NCBI RefSeq assembly: GCF_012863495.1
Contig: NZ_JAAVJL010000001.1
Location: 620,001 to 684,000 of the forward strand
Direction: 5' to 3'
DNA from: Pseudanabaena yagii GIHE-NHR1
GTDB lineage: Bacteria; Cyanobacteriota; Cyanobacteriia; Pseudanabaenales; Pseudanabaenaceae
Length of the DNA stretch: 64,000 bases
The notes beneath the pieces were generated by a model. The model saw only the letters and a program-made list of their open reading frames with translations, did no database searches and was not told where the DNA came from. A program made the position numbers and the translations under genes. Each line of letters begins with the position of its first letter. Position 1 is the first letter of the stretch. Positions 26,076-35,161 of the stretch are shown here, one piece after another.

Positions 26076-28007
26076 ATGAGCGAGATAAAGAATTCGATTA
26101 ATTCAGCTAATCAAGTCCAGTTTCTAGACGAATTTGAAGTCGTCGTCGTTGGTGCAGGTCATGCAGGTTGTGAAGCTGCCCTTGCTTCAGCGAGAATGGG
26201 ATGCAAAACTTTACTCCTCACCCTCAACCTCGATCGCATTGCATGGCAACCCTGTAATCCCGCCGTTGGGGGGCCTGCCAAATCACAACTCGTCCATGAA
26301 GTCGATGCCCTCGGTGGTGAAATTGGCAAAATCACCGATCGCACCTATTTACAAAAAAGAATTCTCAATAGTTCGCGGGGACCCGCAGTATGGGCTTTGC
26401 GAGCGCAGACCGATAAGCGCGAATATGCCGCCGAAATGAAGCAGGTGGTAGAAAATGAACCAAATCTCTCGGTGCGTGAGGGAACAGTCATTAATGTTTT
26501 ATTAGATGCGAATCAAGGGATTTATGGCGTTGAAACTCAATTTGGAGTGGGCTATGGCTGTAAAGCGGTCATCTTAACGACAGGTACATTTCTCAATGGC
26601 AAGATCTGGGTGGGAAATCGCTCGATGTCAGCAGGTCGGGCAGGAGAATTTGCGGTCACAGGACTTACGGAAACCCTGAATGCCTTGGGCTTTGTCACCG
26701 ATCGCTTAAAAACGGGAACACCCGCACGAGTCGATCGCCGCAGTGTAGACTATAGCAAAATGGAAGCTCAGCCATCGGATGAAGAACAGAACTGGTTTAG
26801 TTTTGATCCTTCGGCATGGGTGGAAAGAGAGCAGATGAACTGCTACTTGACTCGCACCACTGCAGAAACCCATCGCATCATTCGCGAAAATCTACATCTT
26901 ACGCCTGTATATGGAGGTTTCATCGATGCTAAGGGTCCCCGCTACTGTCCCAGCATCGAGGATAAGATTGTCCGTTTTGCGGATAAAGAGAGCCATCAGA
27001 TTTTTATCGAACCCGAAGGGAGGACTATTCCTGAGCTGTATATTCAAGGATTCTCCACGGGAATGCCTGAAAATATTCAATTGCAAATGTTGCGGACTCT
27101 CCCCGGATTAGAGAATTGCCAGATGCTCCGTGCTGCCTATGCAGTAGAATATGACTATATTCCTGCGACACAATGTTATCCCACTTTGATGACCAAATTG
27201 ATTGAAGGGCTATTTTGTGCGGGTCAGATTAATGGAACCACGGGTTACGAAGAAGCTGCCGCGCAAGGACTAATTGCAGGGATGAATGCTGCTCTCTATG
27301 CGAAAGGGAAAGAGATGGTGGTATTGCCTCGCGCCAGTAGCTATATCGGTACGCTGATCGATGATCTATGTACAAAGGAATTGCGCGAACCCTATCGGAT
27401 GTTGACGAGCCGTTCTGAATATCGCTTGATTTTGCGATCGGACAATGCCGATCGCCGACTGACACCCATCGGTCGTGAAATCGGACTAGTCGATGATCGC
27501 CGTTGGCAAATGTTCTGTGACAAGCAAGAGCGTGTCCATGCGGAAGTGCAACGCCTCAATGAAACTCGCGTCAAGGAAAAGGATGAACTCGGTCAAAGGA
27601 TTACTGCTGAGACTGGCGAAGTAATTCGTGGGGCAATTACCCTTTCTGACCTCTTGCGTCGTCCTAAGTTTAACTATGCGGAATTAATTCACTATGGCTT
27701 AGCCGATGACAATTTGAATCGCTTTGAACGTCTCGCCGCCGAAATTGAAGTAAAGTATGTCGGCTATATCCAACGTCAAGAACATCAGATTGAGGAAGTT
27801 GCCAAACATAGCGATCGCAAGTTACCACCAGATATTGATTACAATGCGATCGAGACTCTTTCTAAAGAATCAAGGGAAAAGCTCAGTAAAATTCGCCCCA
27901 TGACGATTGGACAAGCAAGTCGTATTGGTGGTGTAAACCCTGCGGATGTCAATGCTTTACTTGTTTATCTAGAGATTCAACATCGCCTTGCCAGCAAAAC
28001 AAAATAG
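26076..28007 (+). CDS. mnmG: tRNA U34 carboxymethylaminomethyl modification enzyme MnmG
   Basis: The 643-residue FAD enzyme works with MnmE to build the cmnm5 group at wobble uridine 34 of several tRNAs. It begins with an FAD-binding [17 protein letters not shown] (about residue 26). Other family motifs are [53 protein letters not shown] and the C-terminal helical part that binds MnmE (LRRPKFNY, ending with [16 protein letters not shown]). The ATG at 26076 is chosen by the family length. A terminator follows. Confidence 0.96.
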   Translation: MSEIKNSINSANQVQFLDEFEVVVVGAGHAGCEAALASARMGCKTLLLTLNLDRIAWQPCNPAVGGPAKSQLVHEVDALGGEIGKITDRTYLQKRILNSSRGPAVWALRAQTDKREYAAEMKQVVENEPNLSVREGTVINVLLDANQGIYGVETQFGVGYGCKAVILTTGTFLNGKIWVGNRSMSAGRAGEFAVTGLTETLNALGFVTDRLKTGTPARVDRRSVDYSKMEAQPSDEEQNWFSFDPSAWVEREQMNCYLTRTTAETHRIIRENLHLTPVYGGFIDAKGPRYCPSIEDKIVRFADKESHQIFIEPEGRTIPELYIQGFSTGMPENIQLQMLRTLPGLENCQMLRAAYAVEYDYIPATQCYPTLMTKLIEGLFCAGQINGTTGYEEAAAQGLIAGMNAALYAKGKEMVVLPRASSYIGTLIDDLCTKELREPYRMLTSRSEYRLILRSDNADRRLTPIGREIGLVDDRRWQMFCDKQERVHAEVQRLNETRVKEKDELGQRITAETGEVIRGAITLSDLLRRPKFNYAELIHYGLADDNLNRFERLAAEIEVKYVGYIQRQEHQIEEVAKHSDRKLPPDIDYNAIETLSKESREKLSKIRPMTIGQASRIGGVNPADVNALLVYLEIQHRLASKTK

Positions 28008-28011
28008 AAGC

Positions 28012-28048
28012 AAATAGAAAAGACGTGCATAGCGCGTCTTTTCTATTT
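28012..28048 (+). terminator. Terminator of mnmG
   Basis: AAATAGAAAAGACG pairs with CGTCTTTTCTATTT. It precludes an earlier in-frame GTG start (28025) for the next gene and supports ATG at 28064. Confidence 0.8.
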
Positions 28049-28063
28049 GAGAAACAATTAAAA

Positions 28064-29524
28064 ATGAGCGGACTGATCGCTCTATTGACTAAATCATCAC
28101 CAACGATGCGTAAATATATTTCCTTGAGATTTTGTATCAATTTCGGTGCATGTCTGCTACTTGTACTGGGATTAACGGTGATGTTTGGTTGGTATACAGG
28201 CTCACATCAATTAATTCAGATTAATACCCGATTTGTACCCATGCAGTTTAATACATCGTTAGGTTTTATTGGTGCTAGTCTTGCGCTCATAGGACTGAAT
28301 AATCAATACAGGAAAATATCCCTGTATATCGGGATATTGTTGGTATTGCTGGGTGGTTTAACCCTAACCCAACAAATTTTAGGGGTGAATTTCTATATTG
28401 ATGAATTGTTTATGAAACATTACATCGTCACTGACACTTCACAACCCGGACGTATGGCTCCTAATACTGCTCTGGCATTCCTGCTCAGTGGAATTTCGCT
28501 CTTAGTCATGTCAGTCAAAAATATTAACCTCAACCAATATTTGGTTGGGAGTGTATTGGGAGCCTTAACAATGGGCTTAGGTAGTGTTGCTTTTCTGGGA
28601 TATTTGTCCCATGTGGAAACAGCCTATGGGTGGGGAAAACTAACAAAGATGGCGCTCCATACTTCCGTTGGCTTTATGGCGACTGGGCTGATGCTGATGC
28701 TCGAAGCTCGCTATTTAAGTTTGCAGATTAAGCAAAAATTGCCAATTCTATTTTTACCCCTGAGTCTCATTGTTTTAGGTTTTACGATTACGATTTGTCT
28801 GTGGCAAGCGCTTTATTCTTCGCAGTTGTATGTGATGACCCGATATGGGATTACCACTTCCAATTTTGTTGCTGAAGGTATTTTGATTTTTGGAGGGATT
28901 TTCTCAATTGTAATTGCGATCGCTGTGTGGTTAGCCGCGAGATCCTATGAGCAGTTACAAGCGCTGCGACTTGCCCAAGCAGAAATTTTGGAACTGAATC
29001 AACAATTAGAAACACTATCCTATATCGACAGCTTAACCGAAATCCCTAATCGTCGAGCCTTCAATATTGCGATCGACAGGGAATTAGGACGTGCCTATCG
29101 CCATAAGCATTCCCTTGCTTTGATTATGTTTGATGTCGATTATTTCAAAAGCTATAACGATCATTATGGGCATCTGGCGGGTGACCATTGTCTTCAAATG
29201 GTTGCCCATACGATTAACAACATAGCTAAGCGCAAAACTGATATGGCAGCAAGGTATGGGGGCGAAGAATTTGTACTGTTACTACCCGAAGCCAATTTGA
29301 CTGATGCCGAAAAACTTGTGGGAATTACTCTCAAGGCGATCGCTGATTTAAAGATTCCTCACGCCTACTCACAGGCTAGTCCCTATGTGACAGTCAGCGC
29401 AGGCATTTGTGCTTGTATTCCTCAATATGAAACCACTGTCAATGATCTCATTAAAATAGCCGATCAAGGACTATATGCAGCCAAATCTAGGGGCAGAGCT
29501 TGTTTTGTGGCGATCGCCAATTAA
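28064..29524 (+). CDS. Membrane-anchored diguanylate cyclase (GGEEF)
   Basis: The 486-residue protein has about eight hydrophobic segments in its first 300 residues, a short coiled-coil linker (EQLQALRLAQAEILELNQQL) and a C-terminal GGDEF domain (about 320-486). Catalytic signature ARYGGEEFVLLLPEA is intact with DVDYFKSYNDHYGHLAGD for Mg and substrate binding, so it should make c-di-GMP. An RKTD sequence lies five residues before GGEEF, matching the RxxD inhibitory I-site, so product inhibition is expected. The membrane domain contains an apparent periplasmic loop (residues about 115-145) that may sense a ligand. It overlaps the convergent AEC gene by 4 nt. Confidence 0.9.
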   Translation: MSGLIALLTKSSPTMRKYISLRFCINFGACLLLVLGLTVMFGWYTGSHQLIQINTRFVPMQFNTSLGFIGASLALIGLNNQYRKISLYIGILLVLLGGLTLTQQILGVNFYIDELFMKHYIVTDTSQPGRMAPNTALAFLLSGISLLVMSVKNINLNQYLVGSVLGALTMGLGSVAFLGYLSHVETAYGWGKLTKMALHTSVGFMATGLMLMLEARYLSLQIKQKLPILFLPLSLIVLGFTITICLWQALYSSQLYVMTRYGITTSNFVAEGILIFGGIFSIVIAIAVWLAARSYEQLQALRLAQAEILELNQQLETLSYIDSLTEIPNRRAFNIAIDRELGRAYRHKHSLALIMFDVDYFKSYNDHYGHLAGDHCLQMVAHTINNIAKRKTDMAARYGGEEFVLLLPEANLTDAEKLVGITLKAIADLKIPHAYSQASPYVTVSAGICACIPQYETTVNDLIKIADQGLYAAKSRGRACFVAIAN

Positions 29525-30477
29525 CCAAAAAAGATGATCCAAATCGGAAGCATCAAAAATAAACCAATGAAGGAGAAGGCGATCGTGCTAATTAGCAAAT
29601 CACGATCAAGGTTATAGACTTCCGCCAGAATTAATACCGATAGCCCTGTGGGAGTTCCAGACATCAGGGTCAAAATTAAACGCGGATCATGTCTTAAGCC
29701 GAAAGCAGTCGAACCTAACCCGATCGCTAAAGGCACGATCGCCACTCGCAAAAAAGCGGCGATCGCCGCAGGTTTGAGGCTCTCCCATTTCTCGATTTTG
29801 CCAAGGCGTAAACCGACGAGAGACAAGGCAAAGGCGATCGTCACCCATACACCCATATCTAATCCCGACTCGATCGCTGCGGGTAAACCAATGGGGCGCG
29901 TATACCAACCGATCGCAAAAGCCCATAAACTCGGTACTGTGGCTACATCGAGCAACAATTTCCACCAAGGTGGTTTGACCTCGCTCTTCCCAAAGTAGCT
30001 GGCAATAAATACGGCAATCCCATAATTTCCCGCTACATTACTGGCAATGCTATATAAAACTGCCCAATCGGCATAGCTAGAACTCGCAAGGGAATTGGTC
30101 AGAGTCAAGCCCACAAAACCCGTATTACCAAGCATCGTCGCCAAAATAAAACTGCCCAAACTAGAGCGATCGCTATGTTCCTGCTTGGCAAATTGCCAAC
30201 CGATGAGGGCGAGTAGCCAACTAAGCACTAAAGCGGCGATCGCCACATAGGGAATGTAGGGTGTATCCGAAAACTGCGTATGTCTAGCAAGGACAAATAG
30301 TTGTAATGGGACTCCTATCCAATAAAGACCAACTCCAAGAAATTTGGAAGTATTGATGGGAGCAAATCGGGAAATTAATAAACCAACCCCTGTCCAGAGA
30401 ATTAGAGGAATATAGGCATTGATCAGATCACCAAAATGGAAGATAGACCAGAAGTCATCAGAATTAGTTAGCAGCAT
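29521..30477 (-). CDS. AEC-family (auxin efflux carrier-like) transporter
   Basis: The 318-residue protein is predicted to have about ten membrane segments in the two-half layout of the AEC family (PF03547). The conserved MLGNTGFVGLTLTNSL segment near residue 115 and LMSGTPTGLSVLILAE near 270 fit that family. Bacterial AEC proteins export or import small carboxylates or amino-acid derivatives; the substrate cannot be predicted. It overlaps the amidase gene by 14 nt at its start, so the two are likely one transcript. Confidence 0.88.
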   Translation of the reverse strand: MLLTNSDDFWSIFHFGDLINAYIPLILWTGVGLLISRFAPINTSKFLGVGLYWIGVPLQLFVLARHTQFSDTPYIPYVAIAALVLSWLLALIGWQFAKQEHSDRSSLGSFILATMLGNTGFVGLTLTNSLASSSYADWAVLYSIASNVAGNYGIAVFIASYFGKSEVKPPWWKLLLDVATVPSLWAFAIGWYTRPIGLPAAIESGLDMGVWVTIAFALSLVGLRLGKIEKWESLKPAAIAAFLRVAIVPLAIGLGSTAFGLRHDPRLILTLMSGTPTGLSVLILAEVYNLDRDLLISTIAFSFIGLFLMLPIWIIFFG

Positions 30478-32293
30478 TCAGCATCCATTCGGTAATACCA
30501 TCAGCAAGGGTTTTGGCAAGTAACTTTTGCTGTTGCGGATCGATAATCCATTCAAACTCATCGGGATTGATCATAAAACCTAATTCTAGAAGTACTGCTG
30601 GTGTCACCGTAGAACGAACTAATGCTAAGTTATTCCAGTAAACGCCATATTCACGACGCTGCAACTTTTGGGAAACATAGTTATGGATAAACTTAGCGAA
30701 GTCCTGAGACTGTGGATTGTACCAAAAAGCCCCAATTCCTGATGTATTAATCGCATCACCATTATCGGGCAAGGCATTGTAATGCAGGCTGATGGAGACC
30801 GTGGGTTCCTCCTGTTCGATTTTGGCAACTCTGGGGGCTAAATCTAGATCAATATCATCGGTACGAGTCATTACTACCTTCGCCCCACGATTTTGTAATT
30901 CCTCTTGTAGGAGTTTGGAAACAATCAGGGTGACATCTTTTTCAGGATATCCCGTTGGACCTCGCGAGCCTAAGTCTTCATTACCACCATGTCCTGCATC
31001 TAAGAGAATTTTAACACCATTGAGAAGTTGAGGTTCTTTATTTGCAGTAGATAGAACTGGTGGATGTTTGAGAGAAACAATCAGATTTGTGCCTTGATAA
31101 CGAACCTTATAACCCCATTGTTGTTTGGGCTTGAGGCTAATTGTATAGATGACTTTATCAGGATCAGACTGCAACCATTCCAATTTATTGATGATGGATT
31201 CGGGGGCAATGGAAATAGTATCAGTTTGAGACGTGACGTTATACAGAGTCAATGTAAAGGTGCGATCGCCTTGACTAACAGAAATTGGGACGTTGCATTC
31301 AAGGGGAATGACGATCTCTGTCCAAATATTCTGCGGATCGTCTTTAGCGATCGCAGCCCTTGTACTAATTCCGCGCACTAGCGATCGCGGCTGTGTATCA
31401 GTATCAGATACTTTCACAAAGCGTTCTCTCACCCAAGCACCATAATCAAGCCGCAGCCATTCTCCCTGTTTACCTGTGACTAGAGCTTTAACGCCTTGGG
31501 GTAAGGGAGTAAGGCGCGAGAAGTCAGTACTTGCACCAGTTCTGGCATCAGCAGTTGCCGTAATTTCGGCAATCTGGAGTTTTTTCGGCGAGAGAATTTC
31601 GACGGAGCCTTGCGCTTTTTGTTTAACAATGCGATCGCCTAGGCGCATTTCATATTCAGGCTGACCAAGTTGGCTAGGCGTTTCAAAGGTAGCGCAGCCA
31701 CGGAAATAACCTGAAGGAGATTCGGCACTAGCTGCGTTATTCCCTGTTAGTACCGATGAATTCGGGGGTAGTTGAATATTACGGCGGCGAGGTAAGAGAG
31801 GAATTTCGCGATCGCCAATTCTAGCGATAACTTGGGCATTAGGTGTGGCGATCGCATCAAAGCAAATTCTTTCATTGGGCTGTCGCGCAATATTGACAGT
31901 GGGGAATAGAGAATTTCCGATAAAGCCGATGTCCTTGGGTGGTAAGGTAATTCTTGATTCCCGCACAACCTTCACCGTGATTTCCTTGTTACTATTGCGA
32001 TCGCCCGTAGGATTGCTGTACTTGAGCTGAAAAATATTTTCACCAATCCGAAGCGGCAAACTTGGGGCGAAATGCCCTGCGTTACTCCGTGATATCACCT
32101 TGCCGTTAATACTGACCTGACCATCCTTGGGCGCAGTACCAATAAAAAATAGGCGATCGTCGGTGGTGGTATGTTGTAACGGCGGATAGGTGAGATGTAG
32201 TTGTGTGGGTGGGATAAAGTTTTGGGCGCTTGTTGCGGTAGCAATAAAAAAGCTCAACATCCCAATTAGAAAAATTCCTATCTGTCGCCGCAT
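30464..32293 (-). CDS. N-acetylmuramoyl-L-alanine amidase (AmiC-like, SH3-containing)
   Basis: The 609-residue protein begins with a signal peptide or anchor (MRRQIGIFLIGMLSFFIATATSA written here as about 24 residues, cleavage near ATSA). An AMIN/SH3-type region lies in the middle (SH3-like fold about 260-305, LVTGKQGEWLRLDYGAW) and the Amidase_3 catalytic domain at the C-terminus (about 425-605). Zinc ligands are the His of LDAGHGG, the Glu of GGNEDLG, the His of SLHYNAL, with catalytic Glu in VLLELGFM. It should cleave the peptide stem from peptidoglycan during cell separation or septal-junction formation. The gene follows the AEC gene upstream in coupled fashion. Confidence 0.92.
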   Translation of the reverse strand: MRRQIGIFLIGMLSFFIATATSAQNFIPPTQLHLTYPPLQHTTTDDRLFFIGTAPKDGQVSINGKVISRSNAGHFAPSLPLRIGENIFQLKYSNPTGDRNSNKEITVKVVRESRITLPPKDIGFIGNSLFPTVNIARQPNERICFDAIATPNAQVIARIGDREIPLLPRRRNIQLPPNSSVLTGNNAASAESPSGYFRGCATFETPSQLGQPEYEMRLGDRIVKQKAQGSVEILSPKKLQIAEITATADARTGASTDFSRLTPLPQGVKALVTGKQGEWLRLDYGAWVRERFVKVSDTDTQPRSLVRGISTRAAIAKDDPQNIWTEIVIPLECNVPISVSQGDRTFTLTLYNVTSQTDTISIAPESIINKLEWLQSDPDKVIYTISLKPKQQWGYKVRYQGTNLIVSLKHPPVLSTANKEPQLLNGVKILLDAGHGGNEDLGSRGPTGYPEKDVTLIVSKLLQEELQNRGAKVVMTRTDDIDLDLAPRVAKIEQEEPTVSISLHYNALPDNGDAINTSGIGAFWYNPQSQDFAKFIHNYVSQKLQRREYGVYWNNLALVRSTVTPAVLLELGFMINPDEFEWIIDPQQQKLLAKTLADGITEWMLNAAN

Positions 32294-32351
32294 AATTCCT
32301 AGTGCTTATCTAAAAATAGAGATCTAACGCATCGCTATTTAATACTATCCC

Positions 32352-32469
32352 CATAAGTAAGGAGCTAGGCTTAATTATTTGTAGGATGCGTTAGTGCAAC
32401 GTAACGCATTCATAAGTAAAGAGCTAGGCTTAATTATTTGGAGGATGTATTAGTAAAACGTAACGCATC
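32352..32469. repeat. Two 59-bp direct tandem repeats
   Basis: Units 32352-32410 and 32411-32469 abut exactly and differ at only a few positions; both start CATAAGTAA and end in the GCGTTA...TAACGCAT mini-repeat. They lie in the 402-bp gap 32294-32695, which has no gene and holds the divergent promoters of the amidase and epimerase genes. Confidence 0.85.
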
Positions 32470-32695
32470 AATGGCTTAGAGATGATGGTCTACGAGATCG
32501 CTAGCCCATCCTACATTTAATTCCAACAACCTACTAGGCAGTCACAATTAAATAGCCCCAGCTAATTTGCCCGCGAAGTGGACGAATCCGCTTCTTAGAG
32601 TTCATTAAGCAGATGTACTTAGCAGAATCTACAGCGCAAAACGCTATATTCTGAATTTAGTAAATTTCAAGAAAACTAATTAAACTAATTCAAAA

Positions 32696-33637
32696 ATGAA
32701 AATTTTAGTAATGGGTGGCACAAGATTTATTGGTGTGTCACTGGTCAAATTGTTGGTTGATCAAGGACATCAAGTAACCCTCTTTAACCGTGGTAAAAAG
32801 CCTTCACCCGTTGCAGGACTCCGCACAATTATTGGCGATCGCACAGATCCTCAACAACTACGAGACAAACTTAGTGGCGAATCCTTCGAGGCAATTTTTG
32901 ATAACAATGGGCGTGAACTTAGCGATACCAAGCCCCTCGTCGAAATTTTTCGCGATCGCCTCCAGCATTTTGTCTATATGAGTTCGGCGGGTGTCTATCT
33001 CGATGGCGACATCCTGCCCTACCACGAAACCGATGCCGTTGATCCCAAGAGTCGTCACAAAGGCAAGCTCGATACAGAAGCATATTTGCAACAAGTCCTT
33101 GCTGAATCTGGCTTTCCCTATACTTCCATTCGCCCCACTTACATTTACGGGCCCCGAAACTATAACGATGTAGAAGCTTGGTTCTTTGATCGCATTGTGC
33201 GCGATCGCCCAATCCCGATCCCCGGAAATGGCAAATTTATTACCCAACTTGGTCATGTTGCAGATCTTGCTAGCGCAATGGCAGCAGTTCTAGGCAATCA
33301 AAAAGCGATCGGCGAAATTTACAATATTTCCGATACGCGCTATGTCACCTTTATCGGACTTGCCAAACAATGTGCGATCGCCGCAGGCAAAGATCCTAGC
33401 TCATTGAATTTTGTCTATTACAATCCTAAGGATTTTGACTTTGGCAAAAAGAAAGCATTTCCTTTCCGTCTCCAGCATTTTTTCGCCTCCGTCACCAAGG
33501 CAACCCAAGATCTCAACTGGCAGCCCAAATACGATCTCTTATCTGGTTTAAAAACTTCCTTCGAGCAGGATTACCTCCCATCCAATCGCCATCAAGCTGA
33601 TATCGATTTCTCTACAGATGAACAAATCTTGAAATAG
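32696..33637 (+). CDS. NAD-dependent epimerase/dehydratase, CSP41-like
   Basis: The 313-residue protein is an extended SDR with N-terminal nucleotide motif MGGTRFIGVSL. The region FDNNGRELSDTKPLVE and RHKGKLDTEAYL resemble the CSP41 family of chloroplast/cyanobacterial RNA-associated SDR proteins. At the catalytic site SSAGVYLDGD lies where YxxxK would follow, and the canonical Tyr-Lys pair is replaced, again as in CSP41. So RNA binding or stabilisation rather than sugar epimerisation is likely, but this is inference from family. The ATG follows a 27-bp AT-rich leader. A hairpin follows the gene. Confidence 0.82.
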   Translation: MKILVMGGTRFIGVSLVKLLVDQGHQVTLFNRGKKPSPVAGLRTIIGDRTDPQQLRDKLSGESFEAIFDNNGRELSDTKPLVEIFRDRLQHFVYMSSAGVYLDGDILPYHETDAVDPKSRHKGKLDTEAYLQQVLAESGFPYTSIRPTYIYGPRNYNDVEAWFFDRIVRDRPIPIPGNGKFITQLGHVADLASAMAAVLGNQKAIGEIYNISDTRYVTFIGLAKQCAIAAGKDPSSLNFVYYNPKDFDFGKKKAFPFRLQHFFASVTKATQDLNWQPKYDLLSGLKTSFEQDYLPSNRHQADIDFSTDEQILK

Positions 33638-33682
33638 ATAAATCGATCATCACTCAATTAATCGGTAGTCCTAGGATATTGG

Positions 33683-33719
33683 GTCAGGATGGGCAGAGCA
33701 AAGCGCTGTCCATCCTGAC
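33683..33719 (+). terminator. Hairpin after the epimerase gene
   Basis: GTCAGGATGG (33683-33692) pairs with CCATCCTGAC (33710-33719), with further partial pairing in the loop (CAGAGC/GCGCTG). Confidence 0.65.
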
Positions 33720-33749
33720 TCATTTAGCACTAACAATTAATCAACCTTT

Positions 33750-33812
33750 ATAAAGCAAGTAAGTTTTTAAAAGCATCACAAAATGACAGTTGTAAAAACT
33801 TACTTGCTTTAT
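33750..33812. repeat. 20-bp perfect inverted repeat, 23-nt loop
   Basis: ATAAAGCAAGTAAGTTTTTA (33750-33769) pairs perfectly with 33793-33812. It lies in the gap before the 33931 gene; role unknown, possibly a MITE remnant or a second terminator. The rest of the gap is AT-rich with no gene. Confidence 0.65.
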
Positions 33813-33930
33813 GTTATTGAAAAGCAATGTCAGTGTTTATGCTTAGATCAAGAAATAAATATATTTTATGTTTTAAAATCTTATAGACTTTAATTCTAAG
33901 CATATATTTTTTGCTTTGTTAATTAAAATC

Positions 33931-34368
33931 ATGAAGATTAAAACCATAGCTTATGATGCAATCGTTTATCTGATAGTTTTGTTGATAGGATGTTTATCGG
34001 GTGGGATTCTTCTTGCAGCTTATAATGCTAATCAGTTTATTTGGTTAGGTAATTCTATAGTCACGCTAAGGTTAGCTCAAACAGGAAGTGCTTCGATTAG
34101 CTTAGCGATCGCATGGCTATCAATGTGGTTTTGGGCTAGTGTATTCATATGGGCAAAACCATATAAACTAGTGGCAAACGATGGACCAACCGTCGCCCTA
34201 TGGCTACTTCTATCTTGGACGATTGCCATTAGTGTTGTTTTCCTATTAGGATTCGCGAATCTGCGTATGTATAAATTAGGACTCAATAAAAGGCAATCTA
34301 CCTATGGATTAATAATTATTGTCTGGGGGGCAATGATTCTTGGATGGTGCATATATCAATGGCTTTAA
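33931..34368 (+). CDS. Small integral membrane protein, unknown
   Basis: The 145-residue protein has four hydrophobic segments (about residues 8-35, 55-75, 90-110 and 122-143) with short polar loops. No family is recognised. ATG 33931 is chosen; the frame also opens at a TTG at 33916. It is followed after 24 bp by another membrane-protein gene on the same strand, so the two probably form an operon of unknown function. Codon use is AT-rich compared with the housekeeping genes. Confidence 0.6.
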   Translation: MKIKTIAYDAIVYLIVLLIGCLSGGILLAAYNANQFIWLGNSIVTLRLAQTGSASISLAIAWLSMWFWASVFIWAKPYKLVANDGPTVALWLLLSWTIAISVVFLLGFANLRMYKLGLNKRQSTYGLIIIVWGAMILGWCIYQWL

Positions 34369-34392
34369 TCCTATTCACTCCAAACTATTTAT

Positions 34393-34809
34393 ATGACTAA
34401 AATCAAGAGGAATTATAACGACAGAGATGCTAACTACTATATGCATCAAATCCCCGATCAGATTCTAGATAAACTCAATGAGCAAGAAAGAGAAGGTATT
34501 AAATCAGTAATTCAATCAGCGATTCCTCGTCCATCACCTAAAATTATTGACTTACGTTTTATTGTTGATCTGATTTTCCTTCGCTACTTTGTGGTGTTGC
34601 TAATCGGGCGGGATATGCGGAAACAACAAAGGCAATATCAAGTTAATGGAATTACCAAAGTTGCCAATATTGTTATGGCAGTTGTATTGATTATTGCGAT
34701 GAGTCTGTTAATTAGTTCAGTAACAATTTTAATTATCTATCTGATCAAGTCTTCATTGGGGATCGATCTATTTCCCGGACATATTACTAATGTCTTATTT
34801 CATAAGTAG
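34393..34809 (+). CDS. Hypothetical membrane-associated protein
   Basis: The 138-residue protein has a charged N-terminal half (MTKIKRNYNDRDANYYMH, QILDKLNEQEREGIKS) and hydrophobic segments at about residues 52-70 and 88-120. No family is recognised. It is probably a partner of the membrane protein encoded 24 bp upstream. Confidence 0.6.
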   Translation: MTKIKRNYNDRDANYYMHQIPDQILDKLNEQEREGIKSVIQSAIPRPSPKIIDLRFIVDLIFLRYFVVLLIGRDMRKQQRQYQVNGITKVANIVMAVVLIIAMSLLISSVTILIIYLIKSSLGIDLFPGHITNVLFHK

Positions 34810-34835
34810 TCAGTCGCAATTAAATATAAAACCCC

Positions 34836-34874
34836 AAGACCTGTAGCGCACGCTGCGCGTGTGCTACAGGTCTT
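34836..34874 (+). terminator. Hairpin after the membrane-protein pair
   Basis: AAGACCTGTAGCGCACGC pairs with GCGTGTGCTACAGGTCTT (one bulge) around TGC. It probably terminates the operon. Confidence 0.7.
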
Positions 34875-34908
34875 AGCTCTGGATTTTTAATTATGCCTAG
34901 CCACTTAA

Positions 34909-34974
34909 AATAAAGAAGCAAAAGAAACAGATTTTTTGTACTGTGGCTGTACCACAAAAATCTGCTTCTTTATT
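34909..34974. repeat. Dispersed hairpin family member (AATAAAGAAGCA ends)
   Basis: AATAAAGAAGCA (34909-34920) pairs with TGCTTCTTTATT at the other end, with an inner CAGATTTTT/AAAAATCTG. The reverse strand reads TTTAATAAAGAAG next to TGCAGATTTCC, like the flanks of the hairpins at 583-643 and 11453-11505. 34975-35161 shows no other feature apart from the next gene's promoter region. Confidence 0.55.
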
Positions 34975-35161
34975 AAATCGAGGAAATCTGCAAAGTACGG
35001 TATGCTTCTAGAATGCTAGGGTTATGTTCTAGCCTGTATCAGGAAAACAAACCTTGTACCTCACGTGAAAAGATCGCGATGAGTTTTTAAAGGTCTCTAA
35101 TTATGCCCCTTTTGCTTGCAAAAGCTGTAAAATCCATGGAATGTTGCAGAGGTTACACAAA

